Assembly (NCBI RefSeq): GCF_003391135.1
Contig: NZ_CP031455.1
Span: forward strand, 2,627,501-2,691,500
Length of the DNA: 64,000 bases
Reading direction: 5' to 3'
Source of the DNA: Streptoverticillium olivoreticuli subsp. olivoreticuli
Lineage (GTDB): Bacteria > Actinomycetota > Actinomycetes > Streptomycetales > Streptomycetaceae
Shown: positions 29,802 to 38,638 of the stretch, in pieces
Numbering within the stretch: the stretch's first letter is position 1
How the letters are laid out: the number at the start of each line of letters is the position of its first letter
Made by a program: the position numbers and the translations under genes
The notes under the pieces: generated by a model
Database searches by the model: none
Told to the model about the DNA's origin: nothing
The model's input: the letters and a program-made list of their open reading frames with translations, nothing else

Positions 29802-30509
29802 ATGGACGCACAGCCGTTGATCGGCATCACCACCTACCTCACACGGGCCCGCTGGGGCGTCGCGTGGGACACCCGAGCGGCCGTGCTCCCCGCCGCGTAC
29901 GCGGAGCACGTCCAGCGCGCGGGCGGCCTGGCCGTCCTGCTCCCGCCGGACGATCCGGCGACGGCACGGGCCATGGTCCGGCTCCTGGACGGCCTGGTCC
30001 TCGCGGGCGGCGACGACCTGGACCCGGCGCTGTACGGACAGGAGCGGCACCCCCGCGCGGGAGCCCCCGTCCCGGAGCGCGACCGCTGGGAACTGGCCCT
30101 GCTCGCCGAGGCGTTGCGGCAGGAGCTGCCCGTGCTCGGCGTCTGCCGCGGCATGCAGCTGATGAACGTGCACGCGGGAGGCACACTCGTGCAGCACCTG
30201 CCGGACGTGGTCGGCCACGAGGGCCACAACCCGGTCGCCGGCGCCTTCTGCGACCACCTGGTCAAACCGCTCCCGTCGACGCGCCTGGGCGAGCTGCTGC
30301 CCGAGCCGTGCGACGTGGCGACCCACCACCACCAGGGCGTGGACCGGCTGGGCGAGGGCCTGGTGGTCTCGGCGTACGCGGAGGACGGCACGGTCGAGGC
30401 GCTGGAGTACGAGGGCCGCGCGGCCTTCGCCCTGGGGGTCCAGTGGCACCCGGAGGTGCGGCCGGACCTACGGTTGGCGGAGGCCTTGGTGGCGGCCTCC
30501 CGGAACTGA
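29802..30509 (+). CDS. Class I glutamine amidotransferase-like gamma-glutamyl hydrolase (peptidase C26, PuuD-like)
   Basis: This 235-residue enzyme has the C26 pattern: IGITTYLTRARWGVAWD, LVLAGGDDLDPALYG, LGVCRGMQLMNVHAGGTLVQHLPD (nucleophilic Cys) and GVQWHPEVRPD (His and Glu of the triad). PuuD cleaves gamma-glutamyl-GABA to GABA and glutamate. Here it would release glutamate from the oxidised glutamylated amine. The ribosome site is GGAAGGA. It follows the permease gene by 30 bases and is the last gene of the rightward arm. Confidence 0.93.
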   Translation: MDAQPLIGITTYLTRARWGVAWDTRAAVLPAAYAEHVQRAGGLAVLLPPDDPATARAMVRLLDGLVLAGGDDLDPALYGQERHPRAGAPVPERDRWELALLAEALRQELPVLGVCRGMQLMNVHAGGTLVQHLPDVVGHEGHNPVAGAFCDHLVKPLPSTRLGELLPEPCDVATHHHQGVDRLGEGLVVSAYAEDGTVEALEYEGRAAFALGVQWHPEVRPDLRLAEALVAASRN

Positions 30510-30574
30510 CCGCCGCTACCGGGCCTGCGGGACCGGGAGGAACTGGTTGGACCGTGACATGCTGGTTGGAACCT

Positions 30575-30604
30575 GGTCGCACGTGAGTTGACGTGCGTGC
30601 GACC
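30575..30604. promoter_or_regulatory. Inverted repeat and direct CTGGTTGGA repeats upstream of the DUF6000-like gene
   Basis: Arms GGTCGCACG (30575-30583) and CGTGCGACC (30596-30604) pair perfectly around 12 bases. Just before it, CTGGTTGGA occurs twice (about 30543 and 30562). The structure lies 40 bases before the DUF6000-like start. It may terminate the C26 gene or bind a regulator. Confidence 0.4.
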
Positions 30605-30644
30605 TGCAGCTCGACAGGTGATCGAAGCGCGGGAGGGATCGGTT

Positions 30645-31265
30645 ATGGGGGTGGCCGTGCTCGATTCGACCGTGCGGCATCAGCGGCGGGTGCGGCAGCG
30701 GTGCGGGGGTTGGCGCTACCGGGAGTTGATGGGGCGCGCGCTGGTAATGCCACGGGCGCGTCAACAGGTGTTCCAGTGGCGCCTGCGGCGCTGCGCCCGG
30801 CGCGCCAGCGCGGCGGACCTGGTGGAGTTGTTCGACTACGGCTGGCGAGAACGTCTGGTGGTCTGCTGGTTGATTGCGGCTGGGCGCCGTAGCGAGCTGC
30901 GGCCTCGCATCGCGCAGGATCTGGGCGATCCGCGGCCGCAGGGAGACCTGAGCTTGCACTGCGTCGCGCTGGCCTGCCTCGGCACGGAGCAGGATGCCCG
31001 GATCCTGAGAGACTATCTGACCATGTGCCTCGCGCTGGTCGGGGAGGACGAGCGGCACTGCCAGGCTGATGCCATGGGGGCACTGCTGTATCTCGATCAC
31101 GACCTCGGCACCGACCATGCCGCAGCGATCCTCGCTGCAGGCGGGCCCTGGGCGCAGTGGCCGGGTTCGGCAAGCGTGTCCCTGGAGGAGCAGAGGTGTG
31201 AGATTGCCGCCCTGGTGGCTTTCGCCCGCGGTGCGGATCCCGGCATTCGCGCTCGCGTGGCATGA
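30645..31265 (+). CDS. DUF6000-like protein
   Basis: This 206-residue protein starts at ATG 30645 with GGGAGGG upstream. The N-terminal 40 residues are basic. The core has ADLVELFDYGWRERLVVCWLIAAGRRSELRPRIAQDLGD, LHCVALACLGTEQDARILRDYLT and QADAMGALLYLDHDLGTDHA. These match the pattern of DUF6000 proteins (WRERLxxxWLI, GTxxDAxxLxxYL), which look like alpha-helical HEAT-type solenoids. Function is unknown. It converges with the kinase gene at 31398. Confidence 0.65.
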   Translation: MGVAVLDSTVRHQRRVRQRCGGWRYRELMGRALVMPRARQQVFQWRLRRCARRASAADLVELFDYGWRERLVVCWLIAAGRRSELRPRIAQDLGDPRPQGDLSLHCVALACLGTEQDARILRDYLTMCLALVGEDERHCQADAMGALLYLDHDLGTDHAAAILAAGGPWAQWPGSASVSLEEQRCEIAALVAFARGADPGIRARVA

Positions 31266-31397
31266 AGGAAAGCACTCACCACCGCTGAGGGCCTTGGATC
31301 TCGTCCCCGCCAACCGGCAGCTCGGTCTTGCCCGCCTTCCAGGTACGCAGCCTGCCCACCCGCACGCTCAACTGGCCAACTACCACGCTCAGTCACA

Positions 31398-33392
31398 TCA
31401 GGGTACGGCCCAGAGGCGGACGGTGCCGCTTTCGAGGCCCGCCGCGAGGGTCTTCCCGTCCGGGCTGAACGCCAGCTGCTGGATGGCGCTGCCGCTGGTG
31501 AAGGTGGCGGTCACCGAGCCCGAGGCCGTGTCCCACACGAAGGCGGTCCCGTCCCTGTCGGCGCTGGCCAGCAACCGGCTGCCGGGGTGGAACGCGAGCG
31601 CTTGGACCGTGGCCTTGTGGCGGTCCAGGACGGCCATGTCCTTGCGGGTACCGGCGTTCCACAGCCGCACCGTGTAACCCGGCTGCACGGCGGCCAGGAT
31701 CTGGCCGTCCGGGCTGAACACCGCATACCTCCAGAACTTGGTCTTGCCGTCGCCGACGGTGGCCACGACCTGATCGGCGGGCATCTGCCGCAGCTGGAAG
31801 GGATCACCGGCGGCCAGCAGGGTGCCGTCCGGGCTGAACGCCGTCGGCCCGTTCTTCGATTCCTCGTGGACGGCGAGGGTGCGGCCCGAGGGCACGTCCC
31901 ACACGTACAGCCCCTTGGCGCTGCTCGCGGCCAGCGTCCTGCCGTCCGGGCTGAGGCCGACGGAGTCGAGGTAGCCGTCCTGGAGCTGGTACGACGTGGA
32001 CCCGGTGAAGGCGGCGCCGGCGCGGCCGGTGGCCACGTCGTACAGCTGGATCTTGTTCTCGTCCGCCCTGGCCAGGAGTCCGAGATCCCGGCTGAACACG
32101 TTCGGCTGGCTGTACTTGGCGATGTCGATGTGTGTGACGGTGCTGTGCCGGGTGGACATGTCCCACCGCCAGATCGTGCCGTCCGGGCTGGAGGCGGCCA
32201 GCGTCCTGCCGTCCGGGCTGAAGGCGAGGCCCTCGGCGCCGTCGGGTCCCTTGAGGGAGTTGCCGTCGTCCTGGCTCAGCAGGAGGGGGACTCCGACCGC
32301 CGCGGCCGCGCCGACCGCGAGGCCGCCGAAGATCAGCGTGCGCCGTGACACGCGTCGCGTGGCCGGTGCGGGGGCGGGCGGCATCGGCGGGGCGGGCGGC
32401 ATCGGGGTGGAGGGCACTGCCGGAACGGGGGCCGCCTGTGTGGCGGCGTACGGATTCGCGCCCACGCCCGGGTCCGGTACCGTAGCGGGCCGCGTCTGCT
32501 GAGCAGGTGGCCGGTGCGGCGGTGCGTGCCGCGCCGGGGTCAGGACCACCGTCTGCTCGGGCCGGGCCGTGGGCAGGGCCGCCCCGCTCACGGGGGCTCC
32601 CGCGAAGCGGGCGGGGAGGTCGGCGACGGAGGGCCGGTCGGCCGGGTCCTTGGCCAGGCAGGAGGTCAGAAGGCGCAGCAGCTCGCCGTCGAGGCCGTCG
32701 AGCGCGGGCGGCTCGTCCAGGATCCGCTGGACGACCGTCAGGAGGGTGGGTGCGTCGAAGGGGCTGCGGCCGGTGGCGGCGAAGGCCAGGACCGAACCGA
32801 GCGCGAACACGTCGCTGGCGGGCCCGGCCCGGTCGGCACGTATCTGCTCCGGCGACATATAGGAATAGGTGCCGATGACCGCGCCGGTGGCGGTGAGTGA
32901 ACTGGCGTCCACGGCACGGGCGATGCCGAAGTCGATGATGCGGGGCCCGTCCTCGGCGAGGATGACGTTGCCGGGCTTGAGATCGCGGTGGACCAGGCCG
33001 CACTTGTGGATCGCCGCGAGTCCCTCGGCCAGGCCCGCGCCCAGGCGGAGGGCGGCGTCGGGGGCGAGGGGCCCCTGGTCGGCGACGACCTGCTGCAGGG
33101 TCGGGCCGGGGATGTACGCGGTGACGAGCCAGGGGGAAGGGGCGTCGGGGTCGGCGTCGACGACCTGGGCGGTGTGGAAGCCGCCGACCTGGCGCGCGGC
33201 ATCCACCTCACGGGCGAAACGGGCCCGGAACTGCGGGGTCGCGGCCAGCTCGGGCCGGATCACCTTCACCGCGACCTTGCGGCCGCCCGGCGAGGTGGCG
33301 AGGTAGACGTGCCCCATGCCGCCCGCGCCCAGCCGGCCGTCCAGCCGATAGGGGCCGACCCGCTGGGGATCGTCGGGCCACAACGCGTCCAT
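31398..33392 (-). CDS. Membrane Ser/Thr protein kinase with C-terminal WD40 propeller (copy 1)
   Basis: This 664-residue protein has a PknB-like kinase domain at about 15-265: LGAGGMG (21-27), AVKVI (Lys 43), HRDLKPGN (135-142), DFG (154-156) and SPEQ. A Pro-rich linker (about 270-345) follows, then SRRTLIFGG and one membrane helix (about 353-373). The extracellular part (about 382-664) has seven WD40-like blades (FSPDGRTLA, LYVWDVPSG, VRLWNAG). All catalytic residues are present. It is the second of two tandem paralogues, 50 bases after copy 2. The ATG at 33392 has a moderate GGACGG site. A sensor role with outside propeller and inside kinase is likely. Confidence 0.92.
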   Translation of the reverse strand: MDALWPDDPQRVGPYRLDGRLGAGGMGHVYLATSPGGRKVAVKVIRPELAATPQFRARFAREVDAARQVGGFHTAQVVDADPDAPSPWLVTAYIPGPTLQQVVADQGPLAPDAALRLGAGLAEGLAAIHKCGLVHRDLKPGNVILAEDGPRIIDFGIARAVDASSLTATGAVIGTYSYMSPEQIRADRAGPASDVFALGSVLAFAATGRSPFDAPTLLTVVQRILDEPPALDGLDGELLRLLTSCLAKDPADRPSVADLPARFAGAPVSGAALPTARPEQTVVLTPARHAPPHRPPAQQTRPATVPDPGVGANPYAATQAAPVPAVPSTPMPPAPPMPPAPAPATRRVSRRTLIFGGLAVGAAAAVGVPLLLSQDDGNSLKGPDGAEGLAFSPDGRTLAASSPDGTIWRWDMSTRHSTVTHIDIAKYSQPNVFSRDLGLLARADENKIQLYDVATGRAGAAFTGSTSYQLQDGYLDSVGLSPDGRTLAASSAKGLYVWDVPSGRTLAVHEESKNGPTAFSPDGTLLAAGDPFQLRQMPADQVVATVGDGKTKFWRYAVFSPDGQILAAVQPGYTVRLWNAGTRKDMAVLDRHKATVQALAFHPGSRLLASADRDGTAFVWDTASGSVTATFTSGSAIQQLAFSPDGKTLAAGLESGTVRLWAVP

Positions 33393-33442
33393 GATTACCG
33401 TCCGTTGAAGGGGTGGGGGCGTCCGCCGGGGAGGCGGGGTCG

Positions 33443-35431
33443 CTACGGAAGCTTCCAGAGCTGGATCGAGACGGCGGACTCCACGGTCGCGCCGACCTGG
33501 TTGAGAGCGGCCGCGAGAGTCCCGCCGTCCGGGCTGATGGCCAGCGCCGAGATCGAGGTGTCCCTGTCGGACTCGGGCATGGTGCCGGTCAGGGTCGTGG
33601 TGACGCGCCCGGTGGACAGGTCCCAGAGGCTGACGGTCTTGCCCGTGTTGTCCTGGGTGTTGGGCTCGCGCACGCCTCCGGCACCCGCGATCATCGCTTT
33701 GCCCGGGCGGTACGCCGCCGTGTAGACGTACGGATGGGCGTCGGTGAGCGTCGCCGTGTGCCGCTCGCTGGCCAGGTCCCACAGGTGGACGCCGGGGCCC
33801 GCGCCGGCCACGGTTTTGCCGTCCGGGCTGAACATCACCCAGTTGAAGTGTTCCCGCCCCTCGATGGTGAGGGTCTTGAGGTGACGGCCGGTGTCGGCGG
33901 CCCAGAGCCAGATCCTGCCGCCTGCGGCTTCCGAGGCCACGCTGGCCACGGTCTTGCCGTCCGGGCTGAACGCGATGCGATTCATGCTGCCGGCGTGACC
34001 GCCGAGGGTGGCGAAGACGCGACCGGTGGACGGCGTCATGAGCTCGACCCGTCCGGCGACGCCCACGGCGAGCGTCGTGCCGTCCGGGTTGAACGCCAGG
34101 CAGTTGACGTAGTCGTTCTGGCCGTCGTACGAGGCGGCGACGCTCATCGGCCTGCCGGTGCGCAGGTCCCAGCTCCGCAGGGTCTTGTCGAAGCCACCGG
34201 AGTACAGGGTGTGGCCGTCCGGACTGAAGGCCAGGGACATGACGTTGGCGGTGTGCCCCTGGTACGTCGTGAGCGTACGGCCGGTGGCGACGTCCCACAG
34301 CCGGACCGTGTTGTCGTAACTGCCGCTGGCCAGGGTTTTGCCGTCCGGGGCGAAGGCGAGGCACTCGATCTCGGAGGTGTGGCCGCTCAGGCGCGTGACG
34401 GGCTTGGCGGGGTCCGGGTCCGTGCCGGACCCCCGCCAGAGGAAGTACGCGGGGACGGCGGCCGCAGCCGTCGCGGTGGCGGCTATCCCGCCGAACAACA
34501 GCGCGCGCCGGGGAAGCGACTTGGCGGGGGCGGCGGGCGAGGTGGTGGGGTCGGCGGCCGGTGCAGTGGGGTCGGCGCCCGGTGCGGTGGGCAGGTCGTT
34601 GAACACGACATCGGGCGCGGTGACAGCCCCGGTGACCGAGAGGCGGGTCAGGACGTCGGCGGTGGAGGGCCGGTCGGCGGGGTCCTTGGCCAGGCACGCG
34701 GTGACCAGGTCGCGCAGGCCGCCGAAGAGTCCGTCGAGCCGGGGAGGTTCACTGGTGACCCGATGGACGATGGCCGGCACGGTCGTCGCGTCGAAGGGGC
34801 TGCGGCCGGTGGCGGCGAAGGCCAGGACCGAACCGAGCGCGAACACATCGCTGGCGGGCCCGGCCCGGTCGGCACGTATCTGCTCCGGCGACATATAGGC
34901 GTACGTGCCGATGACCGCGCCGGTGCGGGTCATCGTCTCGGCGCCCTGGTCGTGCGCGATGCCGAAGTCGATGATGCGGGGCCCGTCCTCGGCGAGGATC
35001 ACGTTGCCGGGCTTGAGATCACGGTGCACGAGGCCGCACTTGTGGATCGCCGCGAGTCCCTCGGCCAGGCCCGCGCCCAGGCGGAGCACGACCTCGGGGG
35101 CGAGGGGGCCCCGCTCGACGACGACTTGTTGGAGGGTGGCGCCGGGTATGTAGGCGGTGACCAGCCAAGGGGATTCGGCACCGGGGTCGGCGTCGACGAC
35201 CTGGGCGGTGTGGAACCCGCCGACCTGGCGCGCGGCATCCACCTCACGGGCGAAACGGGCCCGGAACTGCGGGGTCGCGGCCAGCTCCGGCCGGATCACC
35301 TTCACCGCGACCTTGCGCCCGCCCGGCGAAGCGGCGAGGTAGACCTGCCCCATGCCGCCCGCGCCCAGCCGGCCCTCCAGTTGGTACGGGCCGACACGCC
35401 GGGGGTCTCCGGGGCCCAGGGGCTCGACCAT
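33443..35431 (-). CDS. Membrane Ser/Thr protein kinase with C-terminal WD40 propeller (copy 2)
   Basis: This 662-residue paralogue of the adjacent kinase has the same order: kinase domain (about 15-265; Lys 44, HRDLKPGN 136-143, DFG 155-157), Pro/Ala-rich linker, PRRALLFGG (about 307-315) before one membrane helix (about 311-332), and seven WD40 blades (LSGHTSEIECLAFAPDGKTLASGSYDNTVRLWD and on). Kinase domains are nearly identical to copy 1 at DNA level in places, whereas linker and propeller differ. It probably shares intracellular targets but senses another ligand. Confidence 0.92.
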   Translation of the reverse strand: MVEPLGPGDPRRVGPYQLEGRLGAGGMGQVYLAASPGGRKVAVKVIRPELAATPQFRARFAREVDAARQVGGFHTAQVVDADPGAESPWLVTAYIPGATLQQVVVERGPLAPEVVLRLGAGLAEGLAAIHKCGLVHRDLKPGNVILAEDGPRIIDFGIAHDQGAETMTRTGAVIGTYAYMSPEQIRADRAGPASDVFALGSVLAFAATGRSPFDATTVPAIVHRVTSEPPRLDGLFGGLRDLVTACLAKDPADRPSTADVLTRLSVTGAVTAPDVVFNDLPTAPGADPTAPAADPTTSPAAPAKSLPRRALLFGGIAATATAAAAVPAYFLWRGSGTDPDPAKPVTRLSGHTSEIECLAFAPDGKTLASGSYDNTVRLWDVATGRTLTTYQGHTANVMSLAFSPDGHTLYSGGFDKTLRSWDLRTGRPMSVAASYDGQNDYVNCLAFNPDGTTLAVGVAGRVELMTPSTGRVFATLGGHAGSMNRIAFSPDGKTVASVASEAAGGRIWLWAADTGRHLKTLTIEGREHFNWVMFSPDGKTVAGAGPGVHLWDLASERHTATLTDAHPYVYTAAYRPGKAMIAGAGGVREPNTQDNTGKTVSLWDLSTGRVTTTLTGTMPESDRDTSISALAISPDGGTLAAALNQVGATVESAVSIQLWKLP

Positions 35432-35625
35432 GCGCTACTCGAATCTGCCAGGGATTGCGGGCGGTATCACGGACGGCATTGAACCATGATCCAGCGCATC
35501 AGGACGATGGGATCGAAATCTCGTCCGCATCGGCCCACGGCCCGAGGATCCGTGGGCCCGGCCGTCGTCACGGGTGCCCCGCACTCCGGTGGCATCGGGC
35601 CCGGCCCCGCCCGGCCCCGCGGGCA

Positions 35626-36900
35626 TCAGCCCGGTGCGGGGCACCCGCCGAGCCAGGGCGCGGCGGCGGCCAGGGCCGCCGGCTCCCCCCGCCCGATCGG
35701 GCCGAACGCTCCGCGCCGCACGGCGAGTCCGGGGCAGCCGGAGCCTGGTGCCGCCAGGGGGCGGATGCGCCAGGTGACGGTCCGCAGCGGGGCCACGGCC
35801 CGGCGGAGGTGTTCCGCGGCTCCGGGCGCGCACAGGGAGGCGGCGTCGAGGACGAGGACGCGGTCGAGTCCTCTGGTGGCGGCGTCCGTCACGATCTGCC
35901 GGAGCGCCGTCTCCCGGTCGTTCCCCATGGCGGCGGGCACGAGCCATTCCGCGAGCCAGCCGATGTCGAGGTCGTCGAGGACCCGCCGGGCCTCCTCCCA
36001 GGTCTCCCGGGAGCCGTCGGCGACCAGGCAGACGACGGCGTCGAAGTCGGCGAGGGGGCTGTCGAGTTGCCTGTGCGCCCGGTCGAGCACGTCCCGCGTG
36101 TGGTCCTCGCCGACCAGGCCGCGCAGATGTTCCGTCAGACCGTCGGCGGCGAGGCCGAGTTCACGGTGGCCGATGAGGTAGTTGCGTACGCGTTCGAGCA
36201 GGGTGAGGGGGAAGGTCGGCCCCTGCGGCCGGGTGAAGCGGTGCAGCCAGCGGACGCCCGGGTGGCACAGCACCCGGCCGCCGCCGCGCCGGACCTTCTC
36301 GTGGAGGTAGCCCTCCTCCCCGCCGTGGGCGCGGAAACGCGGGTTGATGCCGGGCCAGGCGTCGGTGCGGCAGGCGAACAGGCCGAGGCCCTGCATGCCC
36401 ACCTCGAACGGCTTCCCCCGGGGGTCGGCGCCCCGCGGGTCGGTCCGCCACACGCCGAACATGCCGTCGCCCCACTCGGGGTCCAGGTGGGTGGACGGCG
36501 GCTCGCGGCCGTCGTCCAACCCGTCCGCGATCATGGGCCCTTGGAGCAGGTCACGGCTGTCCGGGCGCTGCTCGAAGTGGTCGAGCACCGCGCGCACGGC
36601 CCCCGGGGCGAGCAGGACGTGGGAGTCCAGGCACAGGGTGACGGGCGACTCCGACACCCTGAAGACGAGGTCCCGGACGGCGGTGCTCGCGTACTGCCCG
36701 AAGGGCAGGTAGCGGTAGCCCGGTATGCGGTCCGCGAGGGCGCGCAGCGCGGGCGCGACCGGCCCGGACGGGTTGTTGTCCACCACGACGAACTGCGCGT
36801 CGGCCAGTTCCGGGGCGTGGGACAGCCGGAGCGCCTGGAGCGTGAAGTACACGCCGTCGTAGTCGTCGTAGGTCGCCATGCCGACGGTGATCCGGCTCAT
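35626..36900 (-). CDS. Family 2 glycosyltransferase with C-terminal extension
   Basis: This 424-residue protein starts MSRITVGMATYDDYDGVYFTLQALRL, a GT-A fold opening, with FVVVDNNPSG and VTLCLDSHVLL (the DxH metal/nucleotide site). FRAHGGEEGYLHEKVRRGGG holds the acidic catalytic region. No membrane helix is evident. The last ~170 residues (from about 260) are a second domain with VVCLVADGSRETWEEARRVLDD and VLVLDAASLCAPGAAEHL, resembling a nucleotide-sugar-binding Rossmann half. The ATG overlaps the DUF6065 stop (ATGA), so the two proteins are made together. Donor and acceptor are unknown. Confidence 0.85.
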   Translation of the reverse strand: MSRITVGMATYDDYDGVYFTLQALRLSHAPELADAQFVVVDNNPSGPVAPALRALADRIPGYRYLPFGQYASTAVRDLVFRVSESPVTLCLDSHVLLAPGAVRAVLDHFEQRPDSRDLLQGPMIADGLDDGREPPSTHLDPEWGDGMFGVWRTDPRGADPRGKPFEVGMQGLGLFACRTDAWPGINPRFRAHGGEEGYLHEKVRRGGGRVLCHPGVRWLHRFTRPQGPTFPLTLLERVRNYLIGHRELGLAADGLTEHLRGLVGEDHTRDVLDRAHRQLDSPLADFDAVVCLVADGSRETWEEARRVLDDLDIGWLAEWLVPAAMGNDRETALRQIVTDAATRGLDRVLVLDAASLCAPGAAEHLRRAVAPLRTVTWRIRPLAAPGSGCPGLAVRRGAFGPIGRGEPAALAAAAPWLGGCPAPG

Positions 36901-37739
36901 GGTGCGTTCCCTTCGTCGCCGGGGTCCTCGCCGGGGGCCTCCGAGAAGCCGCGCAGGCGCAGGACCCGCTGGTGGTCGGGGAAGGCCCGGGTCGTGGCCG
37001 GGTGCGTACCCCTCATGTAGTGGCGCTGCCATCCGTCCGCGGCGGACGGGTCGCCCGCCACGAAGGCCTGGGCGAAGTCGATGCGGCTCTCGTGCCAGGC
37101 CCGGTGGTCGTCGGCGTCCGGCATACGGGCGAGCGGGGCGCGCCGGGGGCGGAGGCTTTCAAGGTCGCCGCGCCGCTGGGGGACGAGCATGAGGGCGGGT
37201 TCGCCCGCCGCGAAGGTGATGTCGGCGCCGGGCCGGGTGATCTTCCAGTTCATGGTGAACGTGGCGACGGCCCAGTCGGCCTCCACCAGCCCTTCGAGCG
37301 GGTGCGCCCCGTCCTTGGGGGCGTTGGCGGGGCCGCGGACGAGCAGGTTCCAGCCGGGTGGCGTCCGGATCAGATAGGGGACGTGGAAGGTCAGGATGCC
37401 GTGGCCGAAGTGGCTCATCGCCGGGGCGGGGGCGTCCTCGCGGGCGTAGCGGACGGTCAGGTCCTCCGTCGCGTCCCCGCCGTTCCAGCGCACGGTGAAG
37501 GTGCTGTTGTTGAGGATCCACCAGCCGTTCTGGTTGGCGACGCGCAGGGGGAGGCAGCGGTAGGTGTGGCGGAGGGTGGCCCGGTCCAGCCAGTCCCGTT
37601 GGGCGGGGGCGGGGACGATGGGCATGTCCGGGGTGTCCGGCAGGCGGTAGGCCACCATGACGGGTTCGGGGTCGTGGTGTTCTGCGGAGATCGACGTGCC
37701 CTTTCCGGTGGGGTGGTGGCTGTGTGCGGTGACGCCCAC
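36897..37739 (-). CDS. DUF6065 family protein
   Basis: This 280-residue soluble protein shows VMVAYRLPDTPDMPIVPAPAQRDWLDRATLRHTYRCLPLRVANQNGWWILNNSTFTVRWNGG, then SHFGHGILTFHVPYLIRTPPGWNLLVRGPANAPKDG and ATFTMNWKITRPG. These are DUF6065 features: a beta-rich fold of unknown function usually near glycosyltransferase or specialised-metabolite genes. The GTG at 37739 gives 280 residues; an ATG at 37658 would remove 27 but has no ribosome site. Coupled by ATGA to the glycosyltransferase that follows. Confidence 0.82.
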   Translation of the reverse strand: MGVTAHSHHPTGKGTSISAEHHDPEPVMVAYRLPDTPDMPIVPAPAQRDWLDRATLRHTYRCLPLRVANQNGWWILNNSTFTVRWNGGDATEDLTVRYAREDAPAPAMSHFGHGILTFHVPYLIRTPPGWNLLVRGPANAPKDGAHPLEGLVEADWAVATFTMNWKITRPGADITFAAGEPALMLVPQRRGDLESLRPRRAPLARMPDADDHRAWHESRIDFAQAFVAGDPSAADGWQRHYMRGTHPATTRAFPDHQRVLRLRGFSEAPGEDPGDEGNAP

Positions 37740-37775
37740 TCCGCGTCCGCGGAGTGGGCGCCGGCGGTGGCGGGC

Positions 37776-38603
37776 TCAGATGACGGTGACGCTGCCGGTG
37801 CCGGTGGCGAAGGCGGGCGATCCGAGGGCGAAGGTGACGGGCGCGGGGCCGGGCGCGGCACCCGCCTCGATGAGGACGGCGGTGTAGAAGACGATCCACT
37901 GGCCGGGGGCGAGGTTCACCGGTACGCCGGAGCACGTCGACGTGCTCCCGTCCGGGGAGAGCGTGCCCGGGTGGCTCAGGTCGCCTTCTCCGTCGCGCCA
38001 GGTGCCCAGGTATCCGTTGGCGAGCCGCGTTCCGGCCGGGGCGGTGAGCACCACGGTCTGGATGCCGATCGTGGTGGCCCCGGTGTTCGTCACCAGCACA
38101 GAGGCGATCACCTGGGAGCCCGGACCGCCCGGCTGCGGGGTCCGTGGCGCGATGGTGGCGGTGAGGGGCGGGGGCGTGGTGGTGACGGGAGGCGGGGTCG
38201 TGGTGACCGGTGGAGGTGTTGTCGTCACCGGTGGACGTGTCGTGGTCACGGGTGGAGGTGTCGTCGTGACCGGCGGACGCGTGGTGGTCACCGGCGGACG
38301 GGTCGTGGTGACCGGCGGAGGTGTCGTCGTCACGGGCGGACGTGTCGTCGTGACCGGCGGGCGGGTGGTGGTCACCGGCGGAGGCGTCGTGACCGGCGGG
38401 CGCGTCGTCGTCACCGGCGGGGCCGGCGGCTTCGTGGGCACGGGAATCCACGGGAGCGGGATCCACAGGGACCTGCCCTGCGGATCGACCGCCTGGACCG
38501 TTACTTCGGAGTCGTCCGGTATCTCGAAACCGGGCGGCAGCTGCGCCTCGACGCTTTCGAAGTCGTTCGGCGGCTGGGCCTCGCCGCTGTTGTCCTCGGT
38601 CAT
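37776..38603 (-). CDS. Pro-Thr repeat protein with C-terminal beta-rich domain, unknown function
   Basis: This 275-residue protein starts MTEDNSGEAQPPNDFESVEAQLPPGFEIPDDSEVTVQAVDPQGRSLWIPLPW with no signal peptide. Residues about 75-155 are twelve near-perfect (R/P)PPVTTT-type heptads, a stiff mucin-like spacer. The C-terminal ~110 residues form a beta-rich domain: VLVTNTGATTIGIQTVVLTAPAGTRLANGYLG, LSPDGSTSTCSGVPVNLAPGQWIVFYTAVLIEAG, FALGSPAFATGTGSVTVI. The same pattern ends the protein at 40158-41507. The ATG at 38603 has AAGGAG eight bases upstream. It may be a glycosylated spacer protein, given the flanking glycosyltransferases; that is inference. Confidence 0.8.
   Translation of the reverse strand: MTEDNSGEAQPPNDFESVEAQLPPGFEIPDDSEVTVQAVDPQGRSLWIPLPWIPVPTKPPAPPVTTTRPPVTTPPPVTTTRPPVTTTRPPVTTTPPPVTTTRPPVTTTRPPVTTTPPPVTTTRPPVTTTPPPVTTTPPPVTTTPPPLTATIAPRTPQPGGPGSQVIASVLVTNTGATTIGIQTVVLTAPAGTRLANGYLGTWRDGEGDLSHPGTLSPDGSTSTCSGVPVNLAPGQWIVFYTAVLIEAGAAPGPAPVTFALGSPAFATGTGSVTVI
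38167..38424 (-). repeat. 21-bp minisatellite coding for Pro-Thr heptads
   Basis: About twelve 21-base units in frame within the 37776-38603 gene. One unit is shortened by 3 bases (VTTPP for VTTTPP or VTTTRP). Units alternate between two codings (RPPVTTT and PPPVTTT) and use different third bases, so expansion is not entirely recent. Copy number is likely variable among strains. Confidence 0.9.
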
Positions 38604-38638
38604 CGCGGAGTTCTCCTTCTCGTGGTGGTGGGGGTCGG

